From UBA4877 sp002399285 (lineage in GTDB: Bacteria > Bacillota > Thermoanaerobacteria > Thermoanaerobacterales > UBA4877): a DNA stretch of 64,000 nt. The translations under genes were made by a program, and so were the position numbers. The stretch spans positions 124,001-188,000 of the forward strand of contig DAIPGN010000001.1 in assembly GCA_036771835.1 (NCBI GenBank). Reading direction: 5' to 3'. Of this stretch, positions 7,998 through 17,067 are shown piece after piece; the stretch's first letter is position 1, and each line of letters starts with the position of its first letter. A model generated the notes under the pieces. That model did not search any database. It worked only from the letters and a program-made list of their open reading frames with translations, and had not been told where the DNA came from.

Positions 7998-9161
7998 ATG
8001 GAAAGGGAAAAACATCTGTCCGATAAGGTAAAATCCGTCCAGGCATCGGGCATCCGTTATTTTTTCAATATGGCATCTGAGGTCAGCGACACGGTTTCTT
8101 TGAGTTTAGGCCAGCCCGATTTTGTAACTCCAAAACATATAATCGATGCGGCAGTCAAAGCGCTTAATGAAGGGCAGACTTTTTATACTCACAATATGGG
8201 ACTATTGGAACTAAGGCAAGAGATATCCCGATTTCTTTCAGACAGATATGGAATTGATTATGACCCAAAGACGGAAATAATTGTGACCATAGGCGTCAGC
8301 CAGGCCATTGATACGGCGATCCGAACTCTTGTATCCGATGGCGACGAGGTCATTATCCCGCAGCCATCCTTTGTGGCATACCGTCCATGCACGGTTATGG
8401 CAGGCGGCGTTCCCAAGTTTGTTCCCACATATGAAGAAGACAATTTTGCTCTGAGACCTGACATATTGGAAAATTACATAACCGATAAAACAAAGGTATT
8501 GATACTTCCGTATCCCAACAATCCGACGGGTGCTATAATGACAAAAGAAGAACTTGCCGCCATAGCGGATGTGGTAAAGAAACATGATTTAATGGTGATA
8601 TCGGATGAAATATACAGCGAGCTGACTTATGGAGTAAAGCATACGTCTTTTGCAAGCCTTCCGGGCATGTGGGAAAGAACCATAACCGTAAACGGTTTTT
8701 CCAAGACCTATGCAATGACCGGGTGGAGATTGGGCTACATAGCCGCACCTGAGTTTTTTGCAAAAGAGCTGGTAAAGGTGCATCAATATACCGTTACCTG
8801 TGCACCGTCAATGGGGCAGTTTGCCGCTATTGAGGCTTTAAGGAACGGCGATGGAGATATCAAAAAAATGGTGACCGAATATGACTGCAGGAGAAGATTT
8901 CTCTTGGGAGAGATCAGAGATATGGGCCTTAGCTGTTTTGAACCTCTCGGGGCTTTCTACATATTTCCGTCTATTAAGAGCACCGGTTTGTCGTCGGAGG
9001 AATTTGCAACAAGACTTCTTTATGAGGGAAAGGTTGCGACAGTCCCCGGAACTGCATTCGGAGAAAACGGTGAAGGCTTTTTAAGGTTATCCTACGCAAG
9101 CTCGATGGATGATTTGACAAAAGCTACAAAGAGGATCAAGGAATTTTTGAAGAGAATATAA
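7998..9161 (+). CDS. PLP-dependent class I/II aminotransferase (PatA/AspC-like)
   Basis: A 387-residue fold-type I aminotransferase. The PLP-binding lysine is Lys236 in the NGFSKTYAMTGWR motif. Other signatures are SLGQPDF near the N terminus, PNNPTGA, and SDEIYSE before the lysine. The substrate is probably an aromatic or acidic amino acid (PatA/aspartate aminotransferase group), but specificity cannot be fixed. ATG 7998 is preferred because TAGGGGG at 7985-7990 is 7 bases upstream; starts at 7977 and 7992 lie before or on the ribosome site. Convergent with perR, sharing a terminator. Confidence 0.9.
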   Translation: MEREKHLSDKVKSVQASGIRYFFNMASEVSDTVSLSLGQPDFVTPKHIIDAAVKALNEGQTFYTHNMGLLELRQEISRFLSDRYGIDYDPKTEIIVTIGVSQAIDTAIRTLVSDGDEVIIPQPSFVAYRPCTVMAGGVPKFVPTYEEDNFALRPDILENYITDKTKVLILPYPNNPTGAIMTKEELAAIADVVKKHDLMVISDEIYSELTYGVKHTSFASLPGMWERTITVNGFSKTYAMTGWRLGYIAAPEFFAKELVKVHQYTVTCAPSMGQFAAIEALRNGDGDIKKMVTEYDCRRRFLLGEIRDMGLSCFEPLGAFYIFPSIKSTGLSSEEFATRLLYEGKVATVPGTAFGENGEGFLRLSYASSMDDLTKATKRIKEFLKRI

Positions 9162-9184
9162 AAAAGGGGAATGATTCATTCCCC
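9162..9184 (-). terminator. Perfect-palindrome terminator between the aminotransferase gene and perR
   Basis: GGGGAATGA/TCATTCCCC (9166-9184) is a 9-bp stem with a single central base. On the reverse strand it is followed by a run of Ts, so it terminates perR and overlaps its stop codon. On the forward strand the T-tract is absent. Confidence 0.75.
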
Positions 9185-9592
9185 ATCGTTGCATTCGGGA
9201 CAGTAACCATAGAAAAACAATTGCTGAGATACGATGTTATAATTTGTCTTTTCCGCAACTATTCCCAATGAATCCAGGGGACAATAATCTTCCACATCCT
9301 CTACCTTTTTACATTTAAGGCAAATGATGTGCGGGTGGGATGTGGTATTGGCATCATATCTGAAACTGTCCTCACCCACATTGATTTCCTGTATAAGGCC
9401 TATCTTAGTAAGTAAATCAAGAGTCTTATAAACGGTAGCTAAGCTCATCGTAGGGAATTGGCTTGATAATTCCTGGTATATGGTATCGGCACTGGGGTGA
9501 GATTTGGTGTTTTTAAGCAAATAATATATGGCAAGTCTCTGCGGAGTGGCTTTGATACCCTTTTTCTTCAGCATTAACGCTGCATTTTCCAT
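9176..9592 (-). CDS. perR: PerR-type Fur-family peroxide-sensing repressor
   Basis: A 138-residue Fur-family regulator: winged helix (about 1-82) and a dimerisation domain with a structural zinc site of two CxxC pairs (Cys91/94 and Cys131/134). The regulatory metal ligands of Bacillus PerR (His37, Asp85, His91, His93, Asp104) match His32, Asp80, His86, His88 and Asp99 at a constant offset of five. The aspartate at the last position favours PerR over iron-sensing Fur. An expected role is repression of oxidative-stress genes with metal-catalysed histidine oxidation as the sensor. The start at 9592 has a GAGGAAGG site just upstream. Confidence 0.85.
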   Translation of the reverse strand: MENAALMLKKKGIKATPQRLAIYYLLKNTKSHPSADTIYQELSSQFPTMSLATVYKTLDLLTKIGLIQEINVGEDSFRYDANTTSHPHIICLKCKKVEDVEDYCPLDSLGIVAEKTNYNIVSQQLFFYGYCPECNDGE

Positions 9593-9609
9593 CCTTCCTC
9601 ACCACCAAC

Positions 9610-9624
9610 TATTAATGAATAATA
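9610..9624. promoter_or_regulatory. Per-box-like palindrome upstream of perR
   Basis: TATTAATGAATAATA has two 7-base arms around a central G, with six of seven positions symmetric. It matches 10 of 14 defined positions of the B. subtilis Per box (TTATAATNATTATAA) by hand comparison. It lies just downstream of the predicted perR start site, where a repressor would block transcription. Autoregulation is inference. Confidence 0.35.
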
Positions 9625-9637
9625 AATATCTATGTAC

Positions 9638-9666
9638 ATTATAGGCCAATCAATAAGGGAAGTCAA
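9638..9666 (-). promoter_or_regulatory. Sigma-A promoter for perR
   Basis: On the reverse strand TTGACT (9661-9666), a 17-base spacer and TATAAT (9638-9643). Predicted start near 9631, about 40 bases before the perR start codon. Confidence 0.65.
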
Positions 9667-9894
9667 ATTAAATTTAGACAAAATTCCCGAACATTAATGA
9701 TGTTAGCATAAGACGTCCGATCACACTTTAAGCCCGCGAAAAAACAGGCTTTTTAAATAGCATTTTTTATAGTATAATTATTATGCTGATATTTATGAGA
9801 TAAATTTGATTCCGGCTTGTGAATTTATCATTCTTGAATGGTCTTTAAGCTAAGATCAAATCCTGACAAATATTTTCTGTAAGGGGATAGTATT

Positions 9895-10731
9895 TTGTAT
9901 AAACTTGTAGCTATGGATATGGATGGTACACTATTGAACTCTGATAAGCGCATCTCCGAAGAAAATGAAAAGACGCTCAATTATATTAAAGGACTTGGTA
10001 TAAAGATATCCTTTTGTACCGGCAGGTTGTTCTCATCAGCCAGGGGGTATGCCAAACACCTTGGAGGCGGGATATATATCATATCGTGCAATGGAGCCTA
10101 TATAACCGATGAAGAATATAACGAAATAGCTGCTCATCCTATGGATTTTAAAGAATCCGAAGTTATCATCGACATATGCCGTAAGTATGATGCCTATTTT
10201 CACTTTTTTGACAGGGAAAGAATATATTCGGAAAAAGAATCATATGGACGATCAGTCTATCTGAAGGGCACCGATCAGCTTGCGGATGAGGATAAGACCG
10301 AGTTCGTCGTACGCAGCGATTTAAAGGAGACGTTAAGATCCGGTGTTGATGTATTTAAGTATATAATAATGGATGATGATCCGGATAAGATCAAAAGGAT
10401 CAGAAGAGAACTGGAACCGCTTGATTTAGAAGTGAGCAGCTCACTTTCTAATAATATAGAGATCACTGCGGCCGGTATAAATAAGGGTTCGGGTCTGATA
10501 CAACTCCTCAAATTTTTAGGTATCGGCAGCGATGAGGTGATAGCTATGGGCGATAGTGAGAATGATATATCCATGCTTAAGACGGCCGGTTTAGGTGTGG
10601 CCATGGGAAATGGGAGGAATGATGTCAAGACGATATCCGACTATGTAACGGCTATCGAGGACGACGATGGTGTCGCTCAGGCACTGAGGCATTTTCTTGT
10701 GGAGGGTTCATATGGAGACAGTCGCCGTTAG
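9895..10731 (+). CDS. HAD-superfamily Cof-type phosphatase
   Basis: A 278-residue Cof/YidA-type HAD hydrolase with a large C2 cap. Motif I is DMDGTLLNSD at residues 8-17, with the nucleophile and acid/base aspartates Asp8 and Asp10. Motif IV is GDSENDISML near residue 220, followed by AMGNG. These enzymes dephosphorylate sugar phosphates or flavin/PLP-type compounds; the substrate is unknown. The start is TTG 9895, with AAGGGGAT at 9881-9888; no ATG fits the domain start. It overlaps the next gene by 20 bases. Confidence 0.88.
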   Translation: MYKLVAMDMDGTLLNSDKRISEENEKTLNYIKGLGIKISFCTGRLFSSARGYAKHLGGGIYIISCNGAYITDEEYNEIAAHPMDFKESEVIIDICRKYDAYFHFFDRERIYSEKESYGRSVYLKGTDQLADEDKTEFVVRSDLKETLRSGVDVFKYIIMDDDPDKIKRIRRELEPLDLEVSSSLSNNIEITAAGINKGSGLIQLLKFLGIGSDEVIAMGDSENDISMLKTAGLGVAMGNGRNDVKTISDYVTAIEDDDGVAQALRHFLVEGSYGDSRR

Positions 10732-11854
10732 GAGATGCGAAAGTTATGACCAGGATAAGGTGGATCAAGCGGTCTCTATGGCCATATCTGACTTGGGCGG
10801 CATAGAGCAGTATGTAAGACCGGGAGATAATGTCTTTCTGAAGATCAACCTCCTGATGAGCAGGAGACCCGAAGAGAACGTAACCACCAGACCTGCCGTT
10901 ATAGAAGCCGTCGTCAAGGAGATACAGAGTGCGGGCGGGAAAGTTGTAATAGGCGACAGCCCTGGAGGGCCATACAATGAAAAGGTTTTGAAGACGGCAT
11001 ACAAGGTATGCGGGATCGAAGGGATAGCCAAAAGAACGGGTGCCGCGCTTAATTTTGACACATCCGTCGCTGTGATAAAAAGCCCGCTTGGCAAGATGCT
11101 GAAAAGCATAACCGTAATAAGGCCTTTAGCGGATGCGGATGTCGTTATATCGGTGCCTAAACTCAAGACCCATAGTCTTACGACGTTTACAGGGGCAGTA
11201 AAATTGATGTTTGGTTGTATCCCAGGTAATCTCAAGGCCGAATATCATGTGCGTATGCCGGAGATCAAAGATTTTGCAGATGCGCTTCTGGATATTTGTA
11301 TAATGACCAAACCGGGTCTGGTGATAATGGACGCCATAGAGGCCATGGAAGGTAACGGACCTTCGGGAGGATCATCCAGAAAGCTTAATTGCTTATTGTG
11401 CTCGGACAATCCGTTTTATATCGACGGCGCCGCGGCGCAGATCATAGGTCTCAAGACGGAAGAGGCTCCGACCATAAGATCCGCAATAGCAAGAGGAATA
11501 TACAATGTTGAAAACTTGCGGATCGTCGGTGACGGTATAGAGCAGTTTATCAGTACGGATTTTAAAGTTCCGAACAAAAGAGAAGCAGATATGCTTTCTA
11601 CTAGAATTCCTGATTTTATGAAACCATTTATCAAAAGGTATATAAAGCCAAAGCCTGAGTTTAATTGGGACAAGTGTAAAGGATGCGGCTATTGTGCCGA
11701 TAATTGTCCGCCTAAAGCGATCGTAATGATAGATGGCAGACCGCATGTTAACACCGACAAATGTATCGGCTGTTTTTGCTGTCAGGAACTGTGCATGCAC
11801 AAGGCGGTCGATATTAAAAGGCCTTGGATAAACAAATTTATTTTTTTTAGATGA
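10712..11854 (+). CDS. DUF362 protein with C-terminal 2[4Fe-4S] ferredoxin domain
   Basis: A 380-residue protein with an N-terminal DUF362 domain (about 1-290) and a C-terminal ferredoxin module. The module has two clusters: CKGCGYCADNCP, then CIGCFCCQELC. DUF362 proteins are widespread in anaerobes and are presumed redox proteins; no reaction is established here. ATG 10712 has GGAGGG at 10701-10706 and lies inside the end of the HAD gene, implying co-translation. The following gene starts 13 bases after its stop, so a three-gene unit with the transporter is likely. Confidence 0.85.
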   Translation: METVAVRRCESYDQDKVDQAVSMAISDLGGIEQYVRPGDNVFLKINLLMSRRPEENVTTRPAVIEAVVKEIQSAGGKVVIGDSPGGPYNEKVLKTAYKVCGIEGIAKRTGAALNFDTSVAVIKSPLGKMLKSITVIRPLADADVVISVPKLKTHSLTTFTGAVKLMFGCIPGNLKAEYHVRMPEIKDFADALLDICIMTKPGLVIMDAIEAMEGNGPSGGSSRKLNCLLCSDNPFYIDGAAAQIIGLKTEEAPTIRSAIARGIYNVENLRIVGDGIEQFISTDFKVPNKREADMLSTRIPDFMKPFIKRYIKPKPEFNWDKCKGCGYCADNCPPKAIVMIDGRPHVNTDKCIGCFCCQELCMHKAVDIKRPWINKFIFFR

Positions 11855-11867
11855 AGGGAGGCATATC

Positions 11868-13466
11868 ATGGCTTTACAAGTGATTATAGGACTTGTGGGC
11901 GGCTTGGCTCTATTTTTGTACGGCATGCGGCTCATGGGAGATAGCCTGCAGAAAGCTGCCGGCGACAAGATGAAGCACGTAATTGGTATTATAACGACAA
12001 ACAAATACATGGGCGTTCTTGCAGGCATCGTTGTCACAGGAATTATGCAGAGCAGTTCTGCTACGACGGTCATGGTCGTTGGGTTTGTAAATGCCGGTTT
12101 GATGACGCTTGAACAGGCGGTAGGAGTTATAATGGGTGCAAATATCGGTACGACCGTGACGGCGCAAATCATTGCATTCAGGATATCTAACATTGCTCCC
12201 ATCGCAATCGCCATCGGCGTTGCAATGTGGTTTTTCAGTCCTAAAAAATCTTATCAACAAATTGGTGAAATTATAATAGGTTTCGGAATACTGTTTATGG
12301 GTATGGATATGATGAGTAATTCAGTAGAACCGCTGAAGGATGTACCGCAATTTTCTGATTTGATTCTTACGCTTGGGCATAACAAATATCTGGGAGTACT
12401 CATTGGGTTTATGATGACGGCAACACTTCAAAGTTCAGGCGTCACCATCGGAATAATTCAAGCACTAGCATTTCAAGGTCTTATACCTATAGAAGCCGCT
12501 CTGCCGATACTGTTCGGCGACAACATAGGAACCACCGTTACGGCACTTCTAGCAAGTATCGGGACGAATAAAACCGCTCGTAGAGCAGCTCTTCTTCATA
12601 TGTTTTTTAATATCATAGGAACCTTTATTTTTATAATATTACTCGGACCGGTGACAACTATAGTAAAGTTTTTGTCGCCGGATATCGCTCGTCAAATTGC
12701 CAATGCGCATACATTGTTTAATGTTACCAACACTTTAATTCAGCTTCCTTTCTCAGAATACCTCGTAAAACTGGTAAAACATATATTGCCGGGCGATGCA
12801 ACGGTAGAAGAAAACGGCTTGAAATATTTGGATGAAAGAATACTGGAGACGCCGTCAATAGCTGTAGTCCAGGCATATAAAGAGGTCATACGTATGGGCG
12901 ATATAGTGCTTGCGAACCTAAAAACCTCCATGGAGGCGTTTTTTGAAAAGGATTCTAAAAAGTGTCAGGAGGTCTTCGAACGGGAAAGATATATCAATAG
13001 ACTGGAGACGGATATCACCAAATATCTTGTAAAGATTGCAAATGCGTCGCTTTCGCCTGAGCAGTCCAAAAAGACCACATCTATGTTTCACATGGTGAAT
13101 GATATCGAGAGGATAGGCGATCATGCAGATAATATTGCCGAACTTGCTCAATACAGTATAGACAATCGCTTGATATATTCCGATACTGCAATCACAGAGC
13201 TCTGCGGCATGACGGAGGTGGCTTATAAGGCTGTGGAAGAAGCTATCGGCGTTATGTCTTCACCCACTAAAGACGGTTTTAAGAATGTGATGGATTTGGA
13301 AAATGAAATTGATGAAATCGAAAGGTCGCTCCGTGACAATCACATCATGAGGCTAAACAGAGGGGAATGCGAACCGGCTTCGGGAGTAATATATCTTGAT
13401 CTCATAAGCAATTTGGAGAGGGTAGGCGATCATTCGTCTAACATCGTTGAAAAGGCTTGTGAATAA
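11868..13466 (+). CDS. Na/Pi cotransporter (NptA/YjbB family) with C-terminal PhoU-like domain
   Basis: A 532-residue integral membrane protein. The N-terminal two-thirds contains two inverted halves, each with a glutamine-serine motif: MQSSSATT near residue 62 and LQSSGVT near residue 188. These line the sodium/phosphate path in PF02690 transporters. The second copy is QSSGV instead of the usual QSSSA. The C-terminal region (about 340-530) is helical and PhoU-like, with HMVNDIERIGDHADN and LERVGDHSSN repeats. Family knowledge supports Na-coupled phosphate movement; whether import or export is unclear. A GGGAGG site precedes ATG 11868 and a terminator follows. Confidence 0.88.
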   Translation: MALQVIIGLVGGLALFLYGMRLMGDSLQKAAGDKMKHVIGIITTNKYMGVLAGIVVTGIMQSSSATTVMVVGFVNAGLMTLEQAVGVIMGANIGTTVTAQIIAFRISNIAPIAIAIGVAMWFFSPKKSYQQIGEIIIGFGILFMGMDMMSNSVEPLKDVPQFSDLILTLGHNKYLGVLIGFMMTATLQSSGVTIGIIQALAFQGLIPIEAALPILFGDNIGTTVTALLASIGTNKTARRAALLHMFFNIIGTFIFIILLGPVTTIVKFLSPDIARQIANAHTLFNVTNTLIQLPFSEYLVKLVKHILPGDATVEENGLKYLDERILETPSIAVVQAYKEVIRMGDIVLANLKTSMEAFFEKDSKKCQEVFERERYINRLETDITKYLVKIANASLSPEQSKKTTSMFHMVNDIERIGDHADNIAELAQYSIDNRLIYSDTAITELCGMTEVAYKAVEEAIGVMSSPTKDGFKNVMDLENEIDEIERSLRDNHIMRLNRGECEPASGVIYLDLISNLERVGDHSSNIVEKACE

Positions 13467-13496
13467 AATTGTGGGGAAAATACTAGAGCATAACAT

Positions 13497-13526
13497 AGAG
13501 GGGCATATGCCCTCTTTTATTTTTTT
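13497..13526 (+). terminator. Rho-independent terminator after the Na/Pi transporter gene
   Basis: AGAGGGGCAT/ATGCCCTCT stem with one bulged G, followed by TTTTATTTTTTT. Confidence 0.85.
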
Positions 13527-13716
13527 GAGAATTTAACGGTCCTGCATAAGAAAAAACTTCTAAAAGTACGTCCGTCATTAAAAAAGTCATAATAAATATC
13601 TCACCATATACCTGCTTCATAATGTATAATATAATCGTGACAACATATAAAATAAAAATAAATCATGGGCGATCATTGAAATAAACTTTCTCATAAAGCA
13701 TGGATGGAGGAAAATC

Positions 13717-14541
13717 ATGAAGTTTACTAAAATGCAAGGTATAGGCAACGACTTTATAATCATGGAGCACGATGAACTGAACGGCATGAGTGAAAAAGAA
13801 CTGGCCGTTAAGCTGTGTGACAGGCATTTTGGCATCGGAGCGGACGGCCTTATTCTTGTCTGCGATTCCACAGCGCAGGATGTAAGGATGGAAATAATCA
13901 ATTCTGACGGCAGTGAAGCACAGATGTGCGGTAATGGGATCAGGTGTTTTACGAAGTATGTCTTTGAGAGAGGCATAGTCAAAAAAAAGAAAATGAATAT
14001 TGAAACTTTGGCGGGAGTGATAATATCCGAGGTTTTTTTGGATAATGAAGGTAAAGTAAATAAGGTAAGAGCCGATATGGGCGCACCTGTTTTGGAGAGA
14101 GAAAAGATACCCGTCAGAGGAAGCGGCACATTTATAAATCAGCGATTGCCTATATTAGGGAAAATATTTTATATTTCCGCTGTCAATACGGGGGTTCCGC
14201 ATGCCGTTATATTTATTGATGACATAGACAATTTTGATGTAACTGCTTACGGCCAGGCCATAGAAAAAAATGAAAACTTTCCGGCGGGTACTAACGCCGA
14301 TTTTGTAAAGGCAATTGGCAAAGATGAACTAAAAATGAAGACATGGGAAAGGGGAGCGGGTTTGACTCTTGCTTGCGGCTCCGGCGCATGCGCAGCAGCT
14401 TATATATCATACATAATAGGCCTTACGAATAATCGCGTGAATGTAAATTTGCCGGGAGGGAAACTTTTTATTGAAATTGAAGATAATATCTGTATGACGG
14501 GTCCGTGCGAAAAAGTGTTCGCCGGAGATGTCAATGTATGA
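13717..14541 (+). CDS. dapF: Diaminopimelate epimerase DapF
   Basis: Converts LL- to meso-diaminopimelate for lysine and peptidoglycan by a two-cysteine racemase mechanism. The 274-residue protein has both active-site cysteines: Cys71 in QMCGNGIRCF and Cys220 in LACGSGACAAA. The start MKFTKMQGIGNDF is the canonical N terminus, with a GGAGG site at 13703-13707. The 190 bases upstream after the transporter terminator contain AT-rich TATAAT words (13625-13635) without a convincing -35. It appears monocistronic. Confidence 0.97.
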   Translation: MKFTKMQGIGNDFIIMEHDELNGMSEKELAVKLCDRHFGIGADGLILVCDSTAQDVRMEIINSDGSEAQMCGNGIRCFTKYVFERGIVKKKKMNIETLAGVIISEVFLDNEGKVNKVRADMGAPVLEREKIPVRGSGTFINQRLPILGKIFYISAVNTGVPHAVIFIDDIDNFDVTAYGQAIEKNENFPAGTNADFVKAIGKDELKMKTWERGAGLTLACGSGACAAAYISYIIGLTNNRVNVNLPGGKLFIEIEDNICMTGPCEKVFAGDVNV

Positions 14542-14580
14542 AGGCGGTATTTTACACTTATAATAAAATCAAATATTGCA

Positions 14581-14609
14581 TTGAACGACAATAATGAGTA
14601 AAATAGATA
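14581..14609 (+). promoter_or_regulatory. Candidate promoter for the remA-gmk-rpoZ-coaBC operon
   Basis: TTGAAC (14581-14586), a 17-base spacer and TAGATA (14604-14609), about 90 bases before remA. Confidence 0.45.
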
Positions 14610-14699
14610 TATAACTAGCTTGAGTGATTTTGATAGAGCAAATTGGATTTATTCGTCCTGAATAATAGAATTTGCCCTTTAATAATTGGAGGTTTTTTT

Positions 14700-14981
14700 A
14701 TGAACATAAAGCTTATAAATATCGGTTTCGGGAATATAGTTTCCGCAAACAGGCTCGTTGCTATTGTCAGTCCCGAATCCGCCCCTATAAAGAGAATAAT
14801 TCAGGAAGCCAGAGACAGGGGCATGCTTATCGACGCCACTTATGGGCGCCGTACGCGAGCCGTTATAATAACCGACAGCGATCATATAATACTCTGCGCC
14901 GTACAGCCGGAGACGGTTGCCAATAGATTGAATTATAAAGAGGATGAAATTGAAAATAACTCCGATCTTACGGACGAATAA
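14700..14981 (+). CDS. remA: RemA-family DNA-binding regulator (DUF370)
   Basis: A 93-residue protein starting MNIKLINIGFGN, the canonical RemA N terminus, with RDRGMLIDATYGRRTRA and ITDSDHI blocks in order. In B. subtilis RemA activates extracellular-matrix and osmoprotection genes as a multimer. In other Firmicutes it sits upstream of gmk and rpoZ as here. ATG 14700 follows TTGGAGGT; an in-frame upstream ATG at 14643 lacks a ribosome site and adds non-conserved residues. The 12-base gap to gmk supports one operon. Confidence 0.92.
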   Translation: MNIKLINIGFGNIVSANRLVAIVSPESAPIKRIIQEARDRGMLIDATYGRRTRAVIITDSDHIILCAVQPETVANRLNYKEDEIENNSDLTDE

Positions 14982-14993
14982 GGGGATATCATA

Positions 14994-15605
14994 ATGGACA
15001 GGGGGATACTGATTGTCGTTTCGGGACCTTCGGGTGCGGGGAAAGGCACGGTATGTAAGGAACTTTTGAGAGAAGATCCTTCTTTGCGGCTGAGCATCTC
15101 GGCTACGACGCGTAAACCGAGAATAGGTGAGAGCGAGGGCGTGAATTATTTTTTTTTCGACAAGCAGAAATTTGAAAAGATGGTGGAGGAAGATCAGTTT
15201 TTGGAATGGGCCGAGGTCTACGGCAACTATTACGGCACTCCGAAAGCCTTTGTGGAGAGCCAGTTGGAAAGCGGAAATGATGTAATATTGGAAATCGATA
15301 TTCAAGGGGCCATGAAGGCAAGACAAAAATATTCCGACGGCGTCTTCATATTTATTGTGCCGCCCTCCATGGGTGAACTGGAAAAGCGAATAAAGGGACG
15401 TGCAACCGAGACATCGGAGGAGATCAAACTTCGATTTGCAAAGGCGGCTACCGAGATGAAATATATTTCCAAATATGATTATATTGTGGTTAATGATGAA
15501 GTCAATAAGGCTGCTCATAAAGTGTTGGCTATTTTGACAGCTGAAAAATGCAAGGTTGAGAGGAATTTGGAACTGTATTTGAATATCGAAAATGTTAAGG
15601 AGTGA
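14994..15605 (+). CDS. gmk: Guanylate kinase
   Basis: Phosphorylates GMP/dGMP with ATP. The 203-residue protein has the P-loop GPSGAGKGT at 11-19. The GMP-binding region follows, with SATTRKPRIGE, VNYFF and EWAEVYGNYYGTP, and then DIDIQGA-like EIDIQGA. An AGGGGA site precedes ATG 14994. Overlap and spacing with remA and rpoZ place it in the classic remA-gmk-rpoZ-coaBC-priA order. Confidence 0.97.
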   Translation: MDRGILIVVSGPSGAGKGTVCKELLREDPSLRLSISATTRKPRIGESEGVNYFFFDKQKFEKMVEEDQFLEWAEVYGNYYGTPKAFVESQLESGNDVILEIDIQGAMKARQKYSDGVFIFIVPPSMGELEKRIKGRATETSEEIKLRFAKAATEMKYISKYDYIVVNDEVNKAAHKVLAILTAEKCKVERNLELYLNIENVKE

Positions 15606-15612
15606 AATTGAG

Positions 15613-15819
15613 ATGTTATATCCTGCAATTAATGATTTATTGGATAAAGTGGACAGCAGATATTCCTTGGCAATGGTGATCGCCAAGCGGGCAAGGCAGC
15701 TTGTGGATGGAGCGCCAAAACTTGTGGATACGGATTCGGACAGGCCGGTTACTATTGCAACGTATGAGCTGTATGAGGATAAGATAACTTATGAAAGGCA
15801 AAAATACGGTATAAAATGA
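15613..15819 (+). CDS. rpoZ: RNA polymerase omega subunit
   Basis: A 68-residue omega subunit that stabilises the beta-prime fold. The conserved motif is SRYSLAMVIAKRARQL at about 16-31, followed by the KPVTIA-like RPVTIATYEL. ATG 15613 is chosen because AAGGAG (15597-15602) precedes it and because it gives the family's 65-70 residue length. The stop overlaps coaBC by ATGA. Confidence 0.93.
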   Translation: MLYPAINDLLDKVDSRYSLAMVIAKRARQLVDGAPKLVDTDSDRPVTIATYELYEDKITYERQKYGIK

Positions 15820-17030
15820 GTTACACTGATATTTTTAAAGGAAAAAGCATTGTACTTGGCGTAACCGGAAGTATAGCTGCATATAAGGCAGCCGACCTGA
15901 CAAGCAAACTTAAGAAATTGGGTGCCGGGGTAGATGTCATTTTGACTGAAAGCGCTGCTCATCTTATAACACCTATAACAATGCAGACTCTTTCTGCAAA
16001 CAGTGTCACAATGGATATGTTCAGTATGAATAAACCCCATGAAATAGAGCATATTTCCTTGGCAACAAAGGCAGATGTGATCGTTATTGCACCGGCTACC
16101 GCAAATATAATAGGCAAGATAGCCTGCGGAATAGCCGACGACCTTTTGACGACCACTGTAATGGCAACCAAGGCGCCGGTAATTATTGCACCCGCCATGA
16201 ATGTAAATATGTATGAGAATCAAATTACGCAGGATAATATGGCAAAACTCAGATCTTTGGGCTACAGGTTTGTAGAACCCGCGACTGGAGTGCTTGCATG
16301 CGGCGTCTACGGTAAAGGTAAGCTTGCGGATGTGGATGATATTGTACAGGGTATTGCCGATGTATTGTCAAATGATGCGAAAAAGGATCTTCAGGGAAGA
16401 CATATTATAATAACGGCGGGACCTACGCAGGAACCGATAGATCCGGTGAGGTACATAACCAACAGATCTTCCGGCAAAATGGGTTATGCACTGGCGGAGA
16501 GAGCGCATATGCGCGGAGCGGATGTTCTGCTTATAAGCGGACCGGTAAATTTAGATGCCATACCCGGCGTAAAAACTATAAACATCATTACTTGCGGCGA
16601 GATGCTGCAAAATATTATGGACAATTTTAATTGGGCCGATACAGTAATTATGGCTGCGGCTGTGGCCGACTATAGGCCCGAGCATGCCGCAAAACAAAAA
16701 GTAAAAAAGGATGCGGATGAGACAAATCTTGCACTAGTAAAAAATCCGGATATTCTCGAAAGGCTAGGTAAAGTAAAGGGAAATAAAATCTTGATCGGCT
16801 TTGCTGCAGAAACGGAGAATATTGATGATAATGCAAGGAAAAAGATCGTCAAAAAGAATTTGGATTTTATTGTAGCAAATGATGTTACAAAGGCAGGAGC
16901 CGGATTTGAAGTGGATACGAATTTAATAAATGTTATCGACCGCGAAGGGAAGATAACAAGATACCCTCTGATGAGCAAAGCTGCAGCCGCCGACGTCATT
17001 TTGGATAAGATGAGTATTATAAAAAGATAG
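15816..17030 (+). CDS. coaBC: CoaBC: phosphopantothenoylcysteine decarboxylase / phosphopantothenate-cysteine ligase
   Basis: A bifunctional coenzyme A enzyme of 404 residues. The CoaC flavoprotein half (about 1-185) has the GSIAAYKA FMN region, catalytic His79 in HISLA, the PAMN motif and the substrate-flap Cys162 in GVLACG. The CoaB half (about 190-404) starts at ITAGPTQEPIDPVR and contains TNRSSGKMG and AAVADYRP. Its start codon overlaps the rpoZ stop (ATGA). A hairpin lies between it and priA. Confidence 0.97.
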   Translation: MSYTDIFKGKSIVLGVTGSIAAYKAADLTSKLKKLGAGVDVILTESAAHLITPITMQTLSANSVTMDMFSMNKPHEIEHISLATKADVIVIAPATANIIGKIACGIADDLLTTTVMATKAPVIIAPAMNVNMYENQITQDNMAKLRSLGYRFVEPATGVLACGVYGKGKLADVDDIVQGIADVLSNDAKKDLQGRHIIITAGPTQEPIDPVRYITNRSSGKMGYALAERAHMRGADVLLISGPVNLDAIPGVKTINIITCGEMLQNIMDNFNWADTVIMAAAVADYRPEHAAKQKVKKDADETNLALVKNPDILERLGKVKGNKILIGFAAETENIDDNARKKIVKKNLDFIVANDVTKAGAGFEVDTNLINVIDREGKITRYPLMSKAAAADVILDKMSIIKR

Positions 17031-17056
17031 CTGGGGATGCCCCAGTTTAATTTTTT
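17031..17056 (+). terminator. Hairpin and T-tract between coaBC and priA
   Basis: CTGGGG/CCCCAG (17031-17045) has a 3-base loop and is followed by TTTAATTTTTT, ending immediately before the priA ribosome site AAGGTG (17057-17062). It may attenuate priA relative to upstream genes. Confidence 0.6.
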
Positions 17057-17067
17057 AAGGTGATGTT

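Larger units (their letters stand above)
9593..9894. other. Divergent intergenic region between perR and the HAD gene
   Basis: No gene is supported in these 302 bases. They hold the perR promoter, a Per-box-like palindrome, and a hairpin AAGCC (9730-9734)/GGCTT (9747-9751) followed by a short T-run that has no obvious upstream forward transcript. A TATAAT at 9773-9778 may serve the HAD gene, but no good -35 element is spaced from it. Confidence 0.5.

Noticed and set aside
9730..9754. Forward terminator hairpin suggesting a small RNA between perR and the HAD gene
   Set aside because: Only 5 bp of stem with a 12-base loop, and no upstream forward promoter could be identified.
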